From Actinomadura sp. CNU-125 (GTDB lineage Bacteria; Actinomycetota; Actinomycetes; Streptosporangiales; Streptosporangiaceae): a stretch of DNA of 64,000 nucleotides. The notes under the pieces were generated by a model. The model saw only the letters and a program-made list of their open reading frames with translations, was not told the origin of the DNA and made no database searches. Positions 18,257-28,029 of the stretch are shown piece after piece. How positions within the stretch are numbered: the first letter of the stretch is position 1; each line of letters starts with the position of its first letter. The translations under genes were made by a program, and so were the position numbers. The stretch spans positions 56,471-120,470 of the forward strand of contig NZ_MKJY01000333.1 in NCBI RefSeq assembly GCF_001942465.1, in the 5' to 3' direction.

Positions 18257-19686
18257 TGTTTCTCCTTGCCGATCGCGGAGTTCTCGACGGCGGCGGTCCA
18301 CCGCGCCCGGAACGCGGCGGCCTCGTCGGCGCCGATCCGCGGGGTGTAGCCGGTGGCGGGCGTCCAGTCGACGATCGCGTCGGCGGGCGGCAGCGCCGGG
18401 TCGACGGCGCTACGGGCGAACGCGACGGCTCCGAGCGCGGTCGCGTGTTCGGACGGGTACACCTCGACACGGGCCTGGAGCAGGTCGGCGACGGCCTGCA
18501 TCAGGACCCGGCTGCGGGTGAGGCCGCCGTCGACGCGCAGCGTCGACAGTGCGATCCCCGTGTCGCGGGCCGTGCAGTCCGCCAGTTCGGCTACCTGGGC
18601 GGCGATGCCGTCCAGCACCGCCCTGACCAGGTGGCCGGAGGAGGTGGACAGCGTCATGCCGGTGAACGCGGCGGTGGCCTCCGGCGCCCACCACGGTGCC
18701 GACAGCCCGGCCAGCGCGGGTACGCACAGCACCCCGGCGGCGTCGGGCGCGGCGACCCGGTCGAGTTCCGGGGCGCCGTCCACCAGGCCGAGGTCCTGGA
18801 TCCAGCGCACGGCCGACGCGGCGGTGGGGACCTGGCCGTCCAGGCAGTAGGACGTCTCGCCGCGCGCCCGCCAGGCCACCGAGGACGCCAGGCCCGTGCC
18901 GGACCGCACCGGCTCGGTGCCCATGTTGGCGAGCAGGAACGCGCCGGTGCCGAAGGTGCATTTGGCCGAGCCGGGGGTCAGGCAGCGCTGGGCGAGCAGC
19001 GCCGCCTGCTGGTCCACGACGAGGCCGCCGACCGGGGCGGGCGCACCGAACGCGGTGGTCTCGCCCACGATCTCGTCGCAGGCGGCGATCCGCGGGAGCG
19101 CCTCGTCGGTGAGGCCGAACACCGCCAGCAGGTCGGGGCTCCACGCGCCGGTGTCCAGGTCGGTGATCAGTGACCGGGACGCCGTCGCCGCGTCGGTGAC
19201 GAACTCGCCGGTGAGCCGGTGCAGCAGCCAGCTGTCGGACGTGGTGACGACGCCGTCGCGGGTGAGCCGGTCCCGGATCCAGCGCATCTTCGGTGCGGAG
19301 AAGTACGGGTCCAGCACCAGGCCGGTGCGGTGGCGGACGGGTTCGGCCCATTCCGCGCGTTCGGCGCAGATCTGCGCGGATCTGCGGTCCTGCCACACGA
19401 TCGCGGGGGTGAGCGGTTCGCCGGACGCGGGATCCCAGGCGAGGACGGTCTCGCCCTGGTTGGCGAGCGTCACGCAGTCGATCGGGGCGCCGGCCTCGCG
19501 GACCGCGCGCCGTCCGGACTCCAGGACCGAGTCGAGGAGTTCGCGGGGGTCCTGCTCGACGCCGCCGCCCGGCAGGTAGCGGGGCCGGACCGGCAGTTCC
19601 GCCACGCCGAGGACCCGGTCGGAGCCGTCCACCACCATCGCCTTGGTGCCGGACGTTCCCTGGTCGATGGCCAGTACGGTCGTCAT
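18253..19686 (-). CDS. FGGY-family carbohydrate kinase, glycerol-kinase-like
   Basis: 477 residues, ATG 19686 overlapping the permease stop (ATGA). The phosphate-1 motif VLAIDQGTSGTKAMVVD opens the protein, followed by ANQGETVLAWDPASGEPL, the family block IVWQDRRSAQIC, and CTFGTGAFLLANMG in the second actin-like domain; LRVDGGLTRSRVLMQAVAD is the adenosine site. Length fits GlpK (about 500). Substrate choice between glycerol and another polyol cannot be read from the sequence; the operon with a GlpA-type dehydrogenase and a GlpR-type regulator favours glycerol. I leave the symbol blank because the transporter is not GlpF. Confidence 0.85.
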   Translation of the reverse strand: MTTVLAIDQGTSGTKAMVVDGSDRVLGVAELPVRPRYLPGGGVEQDPRELLDSVLESGRRAVREAGAPIDCVTLANQGETVLAWDPASGEPLTPAIVWQDRRSAQICAERAEWAEPVRHRTGLVLDPYFSAPKMRWIRDRLTRDGVVTTSDSWLLHRLTGEFVTDAATASRSLITDLDTGAWSPDLLAVFGLTDEALPRIAACDEIVGETTAFGAPAPVGGLVVDQQAALLAQRCLTPGSAKCTFGTGAFLLANMGTEPVRSGTGLASSVAWRARGETSYCLDGQVPTAASAVRWIQDLGLVDGAPELDRVAAPDAAGVLCVPALAGLSAPWWAPEATAAFTGMTLSTSSGHLVRAVLDGIAAQVAELADCTARDTGIALSTLRVDGGLTRSRVLMQAVADLLQARVEVYPSEHATALGAVAFARSAVDPALPPADAIVDWTPATGYTPRIGADEAAAFRARWTAAVENSAIGKEKQ

Positions 19687-21245
19687 GGCCGTTCCGCGGA
19701 GGTGTCGCCGGGACGCGCCGGCGCGTCGTCGTCCAGGACCTTGTCGATGTCGTGCAGGTCCGGCATGGTGAGCCCCTTGGTGCCGTGCCGAATCAGCAGG
19801 TACGCCAAGTAGACCGCACCGATCGCGGACATCACCGCGACGTACCGCCAAGGTTCGGCGAAGGACGCGTCACGGAAGATGAGCAGTTCGTAGACCAGCC
19901 AGATGACGGCCAGCACCAGTACCGGGACCTCCCAGCGGCCGAGCTGGAAGCCGCGGGAGGGCGGCAGGCTGCGGCGCTTGGCGATGTAGAGCGCGGTCGT
20001 CGCGGCGTAGATGATCGCCGGCAGCAGGGTCGCCGCCGAGAACAGCGAGAACAGCGCCTGGGTGGAGCGGGCGAACGTGGCGAGCAGGATCTGCGCGATC
20101 ACGAACACCAGGACGGCGGCGTTCATCGGGGTACCGGTCGTGCCGTTGATCCGGCGCAGCAGTTGCCAGCCGGGGAAGCGCTTGTCCCGCGACATCGCCC
20201 AGACCAGCCGGGTGCCGCTGAGCAGGATCACCAGGCCGCACGAGAAGATCGAGACGACCACGAGGACCAGCAGGCCCTTGCCGACGTACGAGCCGAGCAC
20301 CCGCGCGATCACGTCGGCGACCGGGGTGTCGGACCGCGCCAGCGCCGCGGGGTTCTCGGCGAGCGCGGTCACCGCGATCAGGAACAGCATGCCGAGGACG
20401 CCGAGGCCGACCACGGCCCGTGCCATCGCCCTGGGCACGACGCGCGCCGGGTCCTTGGTCTCCTCGGCCAGGTTCGCCGCGGACTCGAAACCGACGATGG
20501 TGAACGCGCCGAGCAGGAAGCCCATCGCCCACGGGCCCACCGAGGTCGCCCCGCCCAGGGAGAAGTAGCCTTCGGCCGGGACGTCGCCGCGGCTGAACAG
20601 CGTGCCGAAGTCCAGCTGGCCGGTGGCGGCGCCGACGGCGAACAGCAGCACGGTCAGCCCCACCATGCCGATCAGCTGGATGGTGACCGCGACGGTGTTG
20701 ACCCGCTGCGTCGCCCGGGTCGAGATGGCGACCAGGATCGCCTGCAGGAGCACGACGACGCCGGTGATCACCCAGGCGTTCTGGTTGGTGCCCTCGTACT
20801 GGAACAGCACCGGCAGGATCGTCGCGGCGATCGTGTAGTCGACGGCGACGACCACCACCGCGAGGAACATGAAGGAGACCCAGCCCATGATCCAGCCCAG
20901 TACCGGGTTGGCCAGCCGCGACGTCCACTGGTAGGCGTAGCCGCTGACCGGGATGCGGGCGGCGAGCGAGCCGAAGATCAGCGCGACGCACAGCTGGCCG
21001 ATCACCACCACCGGCCAGGTCCAGATGCCCATCGGTCCGGAGGACTGCAGCACCGAACCGTAGGCGGTGAAGATGCCGGTGGCGATCGACACGAATCCGA
21101 ACGCCACCGCGAACGAGGCGTACCAGCCCAGCTCGCGCTTGACCTCCTGCTCGTACCCGAATTCTGAGAGGCCCTCGCCGGACGGTCTCCCGCCGTGGGC
21201 CGGTCCCGCCGCCGCGCCGTGCGGCGACGTGGAAGAATCGGACAT
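19683..21245 (-). CDS. APC-superfamily (amino acid/polyamine-type) permease
   Basis: 520 residues with 12-13 membrane helices. The start ATG 21245 follows AAGGAG. The N-terminal block reads FGYEQEVKRELGWYASFAVA and FGFVSIATGIFTAYGSVL, as in amino-acid/choline transporter-like APC proteins. LGAFTIVGFESAANLAEETK is the conserved helix-6/loop motif and LSGTRLVWAMSRDKRFPGW the helix-8/9 loop. It is coupled to the kinase gene and sits 79 bp after the DeoR regulator, so it is presumably the uptake system of this operon. An APC carrier in place of GlpF or an ABC importer is unusual. Confidence 0.85.
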   Translation of the reverse strand: MSDSSTSPHGAAAGPAHGGRPSGEGLSEFGYEQEVKRELGWYASFAVAFGFVSIATGIFTAYGSVLQSSGPMGIWTWPVVVIGQLCVALIFGSLAARIPVSGYAYQWTSRLANPVLGWIMGWVSFMFLAVVVVAVDYTIAATILPVLFQYEGTNQNAWVITGVVVLLQAILVAISTRATQRVNTVAVTIQLIGMVGLTVLLFAVGAATGQLDFGTLFSRGDVPAEGYFSLGGATSVGPWAMGFLLGAFTIVGFESAANLAEETKDPARVVPRAMARAVVGLGVLGMLFLIAVTALAENPAALARSDTPVADVIARVLGSYVGKGLLVLVVVSIFSCGLVILLSGTRLVWAMSRDKRFPGWQLLRRINGTTGTPMNAAVLVFVIAQILLATFARSTQALFSLFSAATLLPAIIYAATTALYIAKRRSLPPSRGFQLGRWEVPVLVLAVIWLVYELLIFRDASFAEPWRYVAVMSAIGAVYLAYLLIRHGTKGLTMPDLHDIDKVLDDDAPARPGDTSAERP

Positions 21246-21324
21246 CGGTCGTCTCCTTGCGTGTTCCATGAGGGTCGGCGATCAGGCCGGGTGACGTGGC
21301 AGCGTCGCCCGGCCGTCCTTGAGT

Positions 21325-22092
21325 TCAGTCGGTCACGGTGACGAGGGCGCCGGACCCCTCCAGCGCTTCGCGCAGTGCCGGGGACGGGGCCGTGTCGGTG
21401 ATCAGCCCGTCGATCTCGTCCAGTCCGCAGACCCGGTGCGCCGCGACGCGGCCGAGCTTGCGGGAGTCGGCGAGGACGTACGAGCGCACCGTGTTCGCGA
21501 TCATGATGCGGCGGCTCGCGACCTCGTCCAGGTGGTAGTCGGTCAGTCCCGCGGCCGGGTCCACCCCGCCGGAGCCGAGGAAGGCCACGTCCGCGTTCAG
21601 GTCGGCGAAGAACCGCGTGGCGGGCTCGCCCGCGCAGGCCAGGTCGCCCGCGCGCACTCGGCCCCCCGATACCAGCACCTCGACGCCGGGTCTTCCTGCC
21701 AGTTCCGCGGCGGCCAGCAGGGAGCAGGTCGCGACGATGCCGTGGTGGTCCTGGGGCAGCGCCCGTGCGACCTCCAGCGCGGTGGTCCCCACATCGATGA
21801 TCAGGGTCTGCCCGGGCCGGACCAGCGCGGCGGCGGCGCGGCCGATGGCCGCCTTGGCCTCGTGGCCGGTGCCGGCCCGCTCGGCGAACGACGCTTCTTC
21901 GCCGGAGCCGCCGACGACGTCGGTCGCGCCGCCGTGCACCCGCACCAGCGAGCCGCGCCGTTCCAGCACGAGCAGGTCGCGGCGGACGGTCTCGGCAGAG
22001 ACCCCGAGCAGCCCGGCGAGCTCCTCGGTCCTGACCACGGAGCGGTCGCGGAGCGCGTCGCAGATGCGGCGGTGCCGCTCAGCCGCGAGCAC
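21325..22092 (-). CDS. DeoR/GlpR-family transcriptional repressor
   Basis: 255 residues, GTG 22092. The DeoR helix-turn-helix is clear (RTEELAGLLGVSAETVRRDL, LVLERRGSLVRVHGGAT), followed by the ISOCOT-type sugar-phosphate sensor domain (LIIDVGTTALEVARALPQ, DVAFLGSGGVDPAAGLTDY, LADSRKLGRVAAHRVC). GlpR relatives bind a phosphorylated substrate of the operon they control. Two 20-bp direct repeats just upstream (22099-22138) are the probable operator. It is the first gene of the operon it is likely to regulate. Confidence 0.9.
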   Translation of the reverse strand: MLAAERHRRICDALRDRSVVRTEELAGLLGVSAETVRRDLLVLERRGSLVRVHGGATDVVGGSGEEASFAERAGTGHEAKAAIGRAAAALVRPGQTLIIDVGTTALEVARALPQDHHGIVATCSLLAAAELAGRPGVEVLVSGGRVRAGDLACAGEPATRFFADLNADVAFLGSGGVDPAAGLTDYHLDEVASRRIMIANTVRSYVLADSRKLGRVAAHRVCGLDEIDGLITDTAPSPALREALEGSGALVTVTD

Positions 22093-22098
22093 GACGAC

Positions 22099-22138
22099 TG
22101 ACCGTTTTTGTGGAAGATTGACCGAACATGTGGGAAAG
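22099..22138. promoter_or_regulatory. Tandem 20-bp direct repeats upstream of the DeoR regulator
   Basis: TGACCGTTTTTGTGGAAGAT (22099-22118) is followed directly by TGACCGAACATGTGGGAAAG (22119-22138). Thirteen of the twenty positions agree, with TGACCG and TGTGG conserved in each. The 20-bp period is about two helical turns, as in many DeoR-family operators. The site begins seven bases before the regulator's start, so binding would block transcription or translation of the operon. Confidence 0.6.
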
Positions 22139-22268
22139 TCTGGAGAAGGTTCGGGCTCAAGTCAAGAGGCGTGCAGGTCAAATGCCTAAAATCTTCGGCG
22201 CGGCAAGCCTCGGGCCGTCACGGAAGCGGGCAGGGGCGCGGGAAGCGGGGGAGGGGCCCGTCCCCGGC

Positions 22269-22301
22269 CGCGGCGGCCGCGCGGGCCGCGCGGCCGCCGC
22301 G
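22269..22301. repeat. Perfect 14-bp GC hairpin in the region between the divergent regulator and membrane-protein genes
   Basis: CGCGGCGGCCGCGC (22269-22282) and GCGCGGCCGCCGCG (22288-22301) pair perfectly around a GGGCC loop. It has no T run. It lies 54 bp before the ATG at 22355 and could act as a leader hairpin or simply insulate the divergent units. Confidence 0.5.
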
Positions 22302-22354
22302 AGTGTGGACGATCTCCGCGCGGCGGGCGCCCCGCCATGCTCAAATAGACGACT

Positions 22355-23039
22355 ATGGCTGCTTCACTGCGACCCGACGAACCCGAACGGCCGGGACGGT
22401 ACGGGCCGACGGGCCGTCCCGGGGAGGAGCCGGAGTTCGGCCCCTTGCCCCACGGCCGGATCCCCCCACGGCCCCGGCGGGTTCGCCCGGCACCCGTCAG
22501 GCCCGCCGCCGCACCCGTACATGCCGGCCCCCGGGCCGCGGGCGAACGCCGCGGCGGCGATGATCGCCGGCGTCCTGGCGCTGCTCACCGCCGGCATGCT
22601 CGCCTGTTACGCGCTCGTCAACCTCGGCTACGCCGTCGACGGGCCGGCCGGTCGCTGGACCGGCCTGCTCCTGCAGAACGTGCTCGGCGGCCTCATCGGC
22701 GCCGGGGCGCTGCTGGTCGCGGCGGGATTCACGTTCGCCCGCAGGATTCCCGGCGCGTGGACGCTGTGCGGGCTCTGCCTGCTCTACCTGGTGGCGACGC
22801 TCTTCGTGGCGCCGCTGCTGCGGGGCACGCCCCTCGGTGCTCAACTCCGATACGTCTTCGGCTTCGACGGGGGCGACGGCATCGCCATCGCCCTGGTGGT
22901 CGTCTTCGGGTTCCCGACGGCGATCGCGGCGGCGATCGCCGGAAGCGTGAAGTCGTACGGCCCCGGCAGGCGGTCGGCCTCGGCCCTTCCCGGCGTGCAA
23001 GGACCCGACCGGTACCTGCCCGGTCACCGTCCCCGGTGA
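22355..23039 (+). CDS. Four-helix membrane protein with Pro-rich N-terminus, frameshifted as read
   Basis: About 228 residues if repaired. The N-terminal Pro/Gly-rich cytoplasmic stretch (MAASLRPDEPERPGRYGPTG) is followed, after a shift in the C6 run near 22460, by more Pro-rich sequence and PYMPAPGPRANAAAAM. Four hydrophobic helices follow (MIAGVLALLTAGMLACYALV; NVLGGLIGAGALLVAAGFTF; LCGLCLLYLVATLFVAPLL; GIAIALVVVFGFPTAIAAAI). This layout is common in uncharacterised actinobacterial membrane proteins. No function can be assigned. It converges on the SulP gene. Confidence 0.55.
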
Positions 23040-23063
23040 CCTGCCCGGGCACCGTTGAGACCG

Positions 23064-24524
23064 TCAGTGGCTTCCGGCGAGTTCGCCGGACAGGTCCCCG
23101 TGCATCTTGGCGCTCGGCTCGTTGAGGCCGATGATCTCGACGGTCTTGCCGCGCTGCTCGTACTTGGTGGTGACGGCGTCGAGGGCGGCGACGGTGGAGG
23201 CGTCCCAGATGTGGGCGTCGGTGAGGTCGACGGTGACGTGCTCGGGGTCGCCCGAATAGTCGAACCGGTGGACCAGGTCGTTGCTGGAGGCGAAGAACAG
23301 CTCGCCGGTGACCGCGTACACGACCCGTCCGCCGTCGGGGTCGGTGACGGACGAGACGTTGACCAGGTGCGCCACCCGCCGGGCGAAGATCACCATCGCG
23401 GTGATCGTGCCGACGACGACGCCGATGGCCAGGTTGTGGGTGGCCACGACGACCGCGACGGTGACGAGCATGACGAGGGTCTCGCCGATCGGCATGCGCT
23501 TGAGGGTGGCGGGCCGGATCGAGTGCCAGTCGAAGGTGCCGACCGACACCAGGATCATGACGGCGACGAGCGCGGCCATCGGGATGTCGGACACGACCGG
23601 GCCGAACACGATGCACAGCACCATCAGGAACGTTCCGGCCAGGAAGGTGGACAGCCGGGTGCGGGCGCCGTTCTTGACGTTGATCATCGTCTGGCCGATC
23701 ATCGCGCAGCCGCCCATGCCGCCGAAGAATCCGGTGACGATGTTGGCGATGCCCTGGCCGATCGACTCGCGGGTCTTGTTGGAGCGGGTGTCGGTGATGT
23801 CGTCGACGAGCTTGGCGGTCATCAGCGACTCCATCAGCCCGACGAGCGCGAACGCCAGCGCGTAGGGGGCGATGAGCGTGAGGGTGTCGAGCGTGAACGG
23901 GACGTCCGGTAGGCCGAGGCCGGGCAGCGACGACGGCAGTTCGCCCTTGTCGCCGACGGTCGGGACCGCGATCCCGGCGGCGACCGTGATGACGGTCAGG
24001 GCGACGATCGACACCAGCGGCGCCGGGACGGCCTTGGTGATGCGGGGGAACAGCACCATCAGGGCGAGCCCCGCGGCGGCCAGCGGGTAGACCGGCCACG
24101 GCACGTCCCGCAGTTCGGGGACCTGCGCCATGAAGATCAGGATGGCGAGGGCGTTGACGAACCCGACCATCACCGAGCGCGGCACGAACCGCATCAGGCG
24201 GGCCACGCCCAGGCTCCCCAGGATGATCTGGAAGACCCCGCCCAGGATGACGGCGGCGATGAGATACCCGAGGCCGTGCTGGATCGACAGCGGCGCGACC
24301 ACCAGGGCGATGGCGCCGGTCGCGGCGGAGATCATCGCGGGCCGCCCGCCGACGATCGCGATGGTGACGGCCATGGTGAACGAGGCGAACAACCCGATAC
24401 TGGGATCGACCCCGGCGATGATCGAGAACGAGATCGCCTCGGGGATCAGCGCCAGCGCCACCACCAGGCCCGACAGCACCTCGACGCGGAGAAGTTTCGC
24501 GGTGATCGGACGGCTCGGTTTCAT
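23064..24524 (-). CDS. SulP-family inorganic anion transporter with STAS domain
   Basis: 486 residues from ATG 24524; a longer version from GTG 24602 is open but has no family similarity at its start. The SulP transmembrane core is present (SGLVVALALIPEAISFSII, AGVDPSIGLFASFTMAVT, RFVPRSVMVGFVNALAILIF, FFGGMGGCAMIGQTMINVKN). The C-terminal STAS domain has DLTDAHIWDASTVAALDAVT. SulP proteins carry sulfate, bicarbonate or related anions; the short STAS and the GGMGGCAMIGQ motif resemble the bacterial low-affinity type. Confidence 0.85.
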   Translation of the reverse strand: MKPSRPITAKLLRVEVLSGLVVALALIPEAISFSIIAGVDPSIGLFASFTMAVTIAIVGGRPAMISAATGAIALVVAPLSIQHGLGYLIAAVILGGVFQIILGSLGVARLMRFVPRSVMVGFVNALAILIFMAQVPELRDVPWPVYPLAAAGLALMVLFPRITKAVPAPLVSIVALTVITVAAGIAVPTVGDKGELPSSLPGLGLPDVPFTLDTLTLIAPYALAFALVGLMESLMTAKLVDDITDTRSNKTRESIGQGIANIVTGFFGGMGGCAMIGQTMINVKNGARTRLSTFLAGTFLMVLCIVFGPVVSDIPMAALVAVMILVSVGTFDWHSIRPATLKRMPIGETLVMLVTVAVVVATHNLAIGVVVGTITAMVIFARRVAHLVNVSSVTDPDGGRVVYAVTGELFFASSNDLVHRFDYSGDPEHVTVDLTDAHIWDASTVAALDAVTTKYEQRGKTVEIIGLNEPSAKMHGDLSGELAGSH

Positions 24525-24978
24525 GCGGCTCGCCACGACGGCAGGCAGGGACAAAGCACTCCAGACACGATGTCGCGCGCACCGGTCACGGGTGCACGTC
24601 ACAGTGAACGAAAGGCGGGCACGGACGGACCGGCCACGCCGCCGGGAAGAAGACGCGGGGGATCGGCCGCTCGACGCGTCGGTGCGTCAGGGGGAACGCG
24701 GGCGCGGACGTCGCATCAGGTCTGCGGCGTGCGCCGGCGCATGGCTCCCCCGAATCTCGGCCGATCGAAGGACTCGACGCCAGGAGGACGACGGCCCGGA
24801 CGCGCGGAACTCTCCGCGCGCATCCCTACTCTAACGTCACAGAAGAGTCGTTGGTGCGGATCGAGACGGCGATCACAGTCGCGGCGGGCTCGTCTCAACG
24901 GGCGACGCCGGTCACGCCCGCGCCGGATCGGTGCGCGGCGGCCCCGATGCTTCGACGCCCCCGAGTACCCGTCCGGTG
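24525..24978. other. Gap of 454 bp between prfC and the SulP gene
   Basis: No convincing gene is seen on either strand. It holds TACTCTAACGT at 24827-24837, the reverse complement of ACGTTAGAGTA found at 26893-26903 on the other side of prfC. On the minus strand this reads GACGTTAGAGTAGGG and could be the -10 of the SulP promoter. Confidence 0.4.
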
Positions 24979-26587
24979 TCAGTCGGGGCCCCCGGCCGCG
25001 AGCATCGGCGTCACCGTGAGCCCGGGATGGTCGCGTTCGATGGCGCGGACGCGCCACTTGTCGGGGAACACCGCGACGAGCGCGCCGTCCAGGTCCCGGG
25101 TGAGCACCTCCACGCCGCGCTGGGCGGCCAGGACGGGCGCGGACTCCTTGTCGGTGAGCCGCGCGGTGGTGTAGTCGAGGCGCGTGAGGCCGACGGGCGC
25201 GCCGAACTCGTCGGCCATTCGGGCCGTGACGACCTCGAACTGCAGCGGCCCGACCGCGGCGAGCACCGGCGCGCCGTCCCCGCGCAGGTCGCTGCGCAGG
25301 ACCTGCACCACGCCCTCGTTGTCGAGCTGGTCGATGCCGCGGCGGAACTGCTTGGCGCGGCCGTTGTCGTCGACGCGCGCGACCATGAAGTGCTCGGGAG
25401 CGAACGCGGGGATCGGCGGGAACACCACGGGGCGCGCGCTGTAGAGGGTGTCGCCGACCTTGACGCCGGCGGCGTTCGGCAGCCCGATCACGTCGCCGGG
25501 GTAGGCGGCGTCGATGGTGGAGCGGTCGCGGCCGAAGACCGTCTGCGCGTGCTTGGTGGTCAGCGGGCGTCCGGTGGCGGCGTGGGTGAGGGTCGTGCCG
25601 CGCTCGAACCGGCCCGAGCACACCCGGACGAACGCGAGCCGGTCGCGGTGCGCGCGGTCCATGCCCGCCTGCACCTTGAACACCTGCCCCGCGAACGGCG
25701 CCTCGACCGGACGGTCGGTGCCGTGTTCGTCCGCGCGGGGCGTGGGCGCCGGGGCGAGGCGGCGCACGGTCTCCAGCAGCGCCTCCACGCCGAAGTTGGG
25801 CAGCGCGGCGCCGAACAGCACGGGGGTGCAGGTCCCGGCGGCGAACGCGTCCATGTCGAGGGTCGCGCCGATCTCGTCGAGCAGCGCGAGCTCCTCGGTC
25901 GCGGTCGTCCAGGCGTCGCCTTCCTCGGCGGCGGCCCGTCCGGCGGGGACGCGTTCGGCCACGGCCCGCGTCGCGCCGCCGGGGGCGCGAAGGAACCGGG
26001 TGTAGGACCCGCCGTCCCGGTCGAGGAGCCCGCGGAAGTCGCCCGCGACTCCGACGGGCCAGTTCAGCGGCGCCGGTCGCAGGCCGATCCGCTGCTCGAC
26101 CTCGTCCAGCAGTTCCAGGGGCTCGCGGCCCGGACGGTCCCACTTGTTCACGAACGTGATCACCGGGATCTTCCGGTGGCGGCAGACGTCGAACAGCTTC
26201 AGCGTCTGCGCCTCCAGGCCCTTGGCCGAGTCGAGCAGCATGATCGCGCCGTCGACGGCCGCCAGCACCCGGTAGGTGTCTTCGGAGAAGTCCGCGTGGC
26301 CCGGGGGTGTCGAGGAGGTTCAGCAGGGCTCCGCCGTACTCGAACCGCAGCACCGACGAGGTGATCGAGATGCCCCGCGAACGCTCCATGTCCATCCAGT
26401 CGGAGGTCACCCCGCGCCGTCCGGCCTTGCCGTGCACGGCCCCCGCCTGCCCGATCGCCGCCGCGTGCAGCGCGAGCGCCTCGGTGAGCGTCGACTTGCC
26501 CGCGTCCGGATGGCTGATCACCGCGAACGTCCGCCGCCGTGCCGCCTCCGCGATCACCTCGCCGCCTGAGCCCGTCCCCGTGCTCAC
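24979..26587 (-). CDS. prfC: Peptide chain release factor 3, frameshifted as read
   Basis: About 536 residues, near the family norm of 530. GTG 26587 follows GGGAAGG. The GTPase motifs are G1 [18 protein letters not shown], the switch I region [15 protein letters not shown]3 LLDTPG-H, and G4 FVNKWDRP. The frame breaks at G3: an extra G near 26303 turns [10 protein letters not shown] into [10 protein letters not shown]; removing it joins the two halves. The C-terminus has the RF3 domains ([58 protein letters not shown]). RF3 recycles RF1 and RF2 after termination. A lesion in the GTPase core would be inactivating, so a sequence error is likely. Confidence 0.9.
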
Positions 26588-27152
26588 CGCGGCGCCTTCC
26601 CGTGCGCCACCCGGCCCGCCCCCAGCCGGTGGCGTGCACCGCCGCCCGGCTCGTACGCGGCCCTGCGCGCCCCTGGGCGCGTCTCGTGCTGAAGCACCGC
26701 CGTCCCTCCGTTCCGTTTTCGCGGCCGGTACGCGATCGAGACCGGCCCTCCGGCGATCTGTGGCCGCTCGCACCCCGCCGCAAGCTCCTCGACCGGCGTC
26801 CTCGTCGGCTCGTCGGCCGTTCGGCGTCGGCCTCGGCGCAGGGGCGGAACGAGCCGGATGTTCGCGACGGCGCCCACCTCTAGTCTCACCCCACGTTAGA
26901 GTATCCTGGGCGTGGACCGGCCGGAGACACTTCGCCGATGACGGGCTGCGGCTCACCTCGGAGTCAATTCTGCCATTACGTTGGATCGGTGTTGTGCGGT
27001 GACCGCGCCTGCGGGCCCCGATACCCCGGACGACCCGCCGATCGACCGTAAGCGACCGCGGGGGGACACCGCGCCGACGTAATCTCCTTTAACGCGAGAG
27101 TACATTTCAGAGCCGGAGACGGCTTCTCCGACATCGCACGGGACGGATCGCA
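26588..27152. other. Gap of 565 bp between prfC and the spermidine-synthase-like gene
   Basis: No supported gene. It must hold the divergent promoters of prfC (minus) and the gene at 27153 (plus). ACGTTAGAGTA at 26893-26903 is the clearest AT-richer motif and may be a -10 region. Confidence 0.4.
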
Positions 27153-27899
27153 GTGGGCGCATTGTTCGAGGAACTCGACTGGCGGCCGACGCCCATGGGC
27201 GTCGTCAGCCTTCGGCGGCGGCGAGACCCCGCGCTGGGCGCGGAGGTCTACGAGATCAAGCTCGATGACGACTTCCTGATGTCGAGCCTGTGGACCGTCG
27301 GCGAGACCGAGCTCGCCCGTCTCGGCCTGGCGGCGTCTCCCGAGGCGGAGGACGGCGGCGGCCTCGACGTCCTCGTCGGGGGGCTGGGGCTCGGGCACAC
27401 CGCCCTCGCCGCCCTCGACGACGCCCGGGTGCGCTCGCTCGTGGTGGTGGAGGCGCTCGGCGAGGTGATCGAGTGGCACCGCGCCGGGCTGGTCCCGCTG
27501 GGGGAGCGGCTCGCCTCCGACGCCCGCTGCCGGCTGGTGCAGGGCGATTTCTTCGCCCTCGCCGAGGCCGGGCTGGATCCGCAGACGCCCGGAGCCCGCT
27601 TCCACGCCGTCCTGCTCGACATCGACCATTCGCCGAGCCACGTCCTCGCTCCCGCCAACGCGGCGTTCTACCGGCCGGGACCGCTGCGGCGCCTGGCCGG
27701 GCAGCTTCGTCCCGGCGGCGTCTTCGCCCTCTGGTCGAACGACCCGCCGGACGACGCGTTCACCGCCCTGCTCGGTGAGGTGTTCGCCGAGGTGACCCCG
27801 CACGTCGTCGAGTTCCCCAACCCCGTCCAGGGCGGCACCTCGGCCAACACCGTCTACGTCGCGCGCACACCCGCCGGAAGCCGAGCCCCCGGGGCGTGA
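27153..27899 (+). CDS. Spermidine-synthase-like methyltransferase-fold protein
   Basis: 248 residues, GTG start. The nucleotide-binding region reads LDVLVGGLGLGHTALAALDD, then SLVVVEALGEVIEWHRAG, as in polyamine aminopropyltransferases, with VLLDIDHSPSHVLAPANAAF at the position of the catalytic-loop Asp and ANTVYVARTP near the end. The typical N-terminal beta hairpin is short. True spermidine synthase keeps a conserved Asp pair and a gatekeeping loop that I cannot confirm, so it may be a relative with another substrate. Confidence 0.7.
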   Translation: MGALFEELDWRPTPMGVVSLRRRRDPALGAEVYEIKLDDDFLMSSLWTVGETELARLGLAASPEAEDGGGLDVLVGGLGLGHTALAALDDARVRSLVVVEALGEVIEWHRAGLVPLGERLASDARCRLVQGDFFALAEAGLDPQTPGARFHAVLLDIDHSPSHVLAPANAAFYRPGPLRRLAGQLRPGGVFALWSNDPPDDAFTALLGEVFAEVTPHVVEFPNPVQGGTSANTVYVARTPAGSRAPGA

Positions 27900-28029
27900 A
27901 GGTCCGCTCCCGCCCCGCCCACCTGTCCGAGGTGCCGACGGCACCATGCGCCGGGAGATGGGAAGCTTGACCCACGGTATGGATCACCCGTCCCCGGCCT
28001 GACGGGCCGGTGACGCGAGGAGGAACCCG

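Noticed and set aside
23022..23041. Terminator GGTCACC/GGTGACC at the end of the four-helix membrane gene
   Set aside because: Only seven pairs with a six-base loop, and it overlaps the stop codon; too weak to call.
26588..27152. tRNA or other structural RNA gene in the large gap
   Set aside because: No T-loop sequence (GGTTCGAATCC-like) or acceptor-stem pairing was found there or elsewhere in the window.
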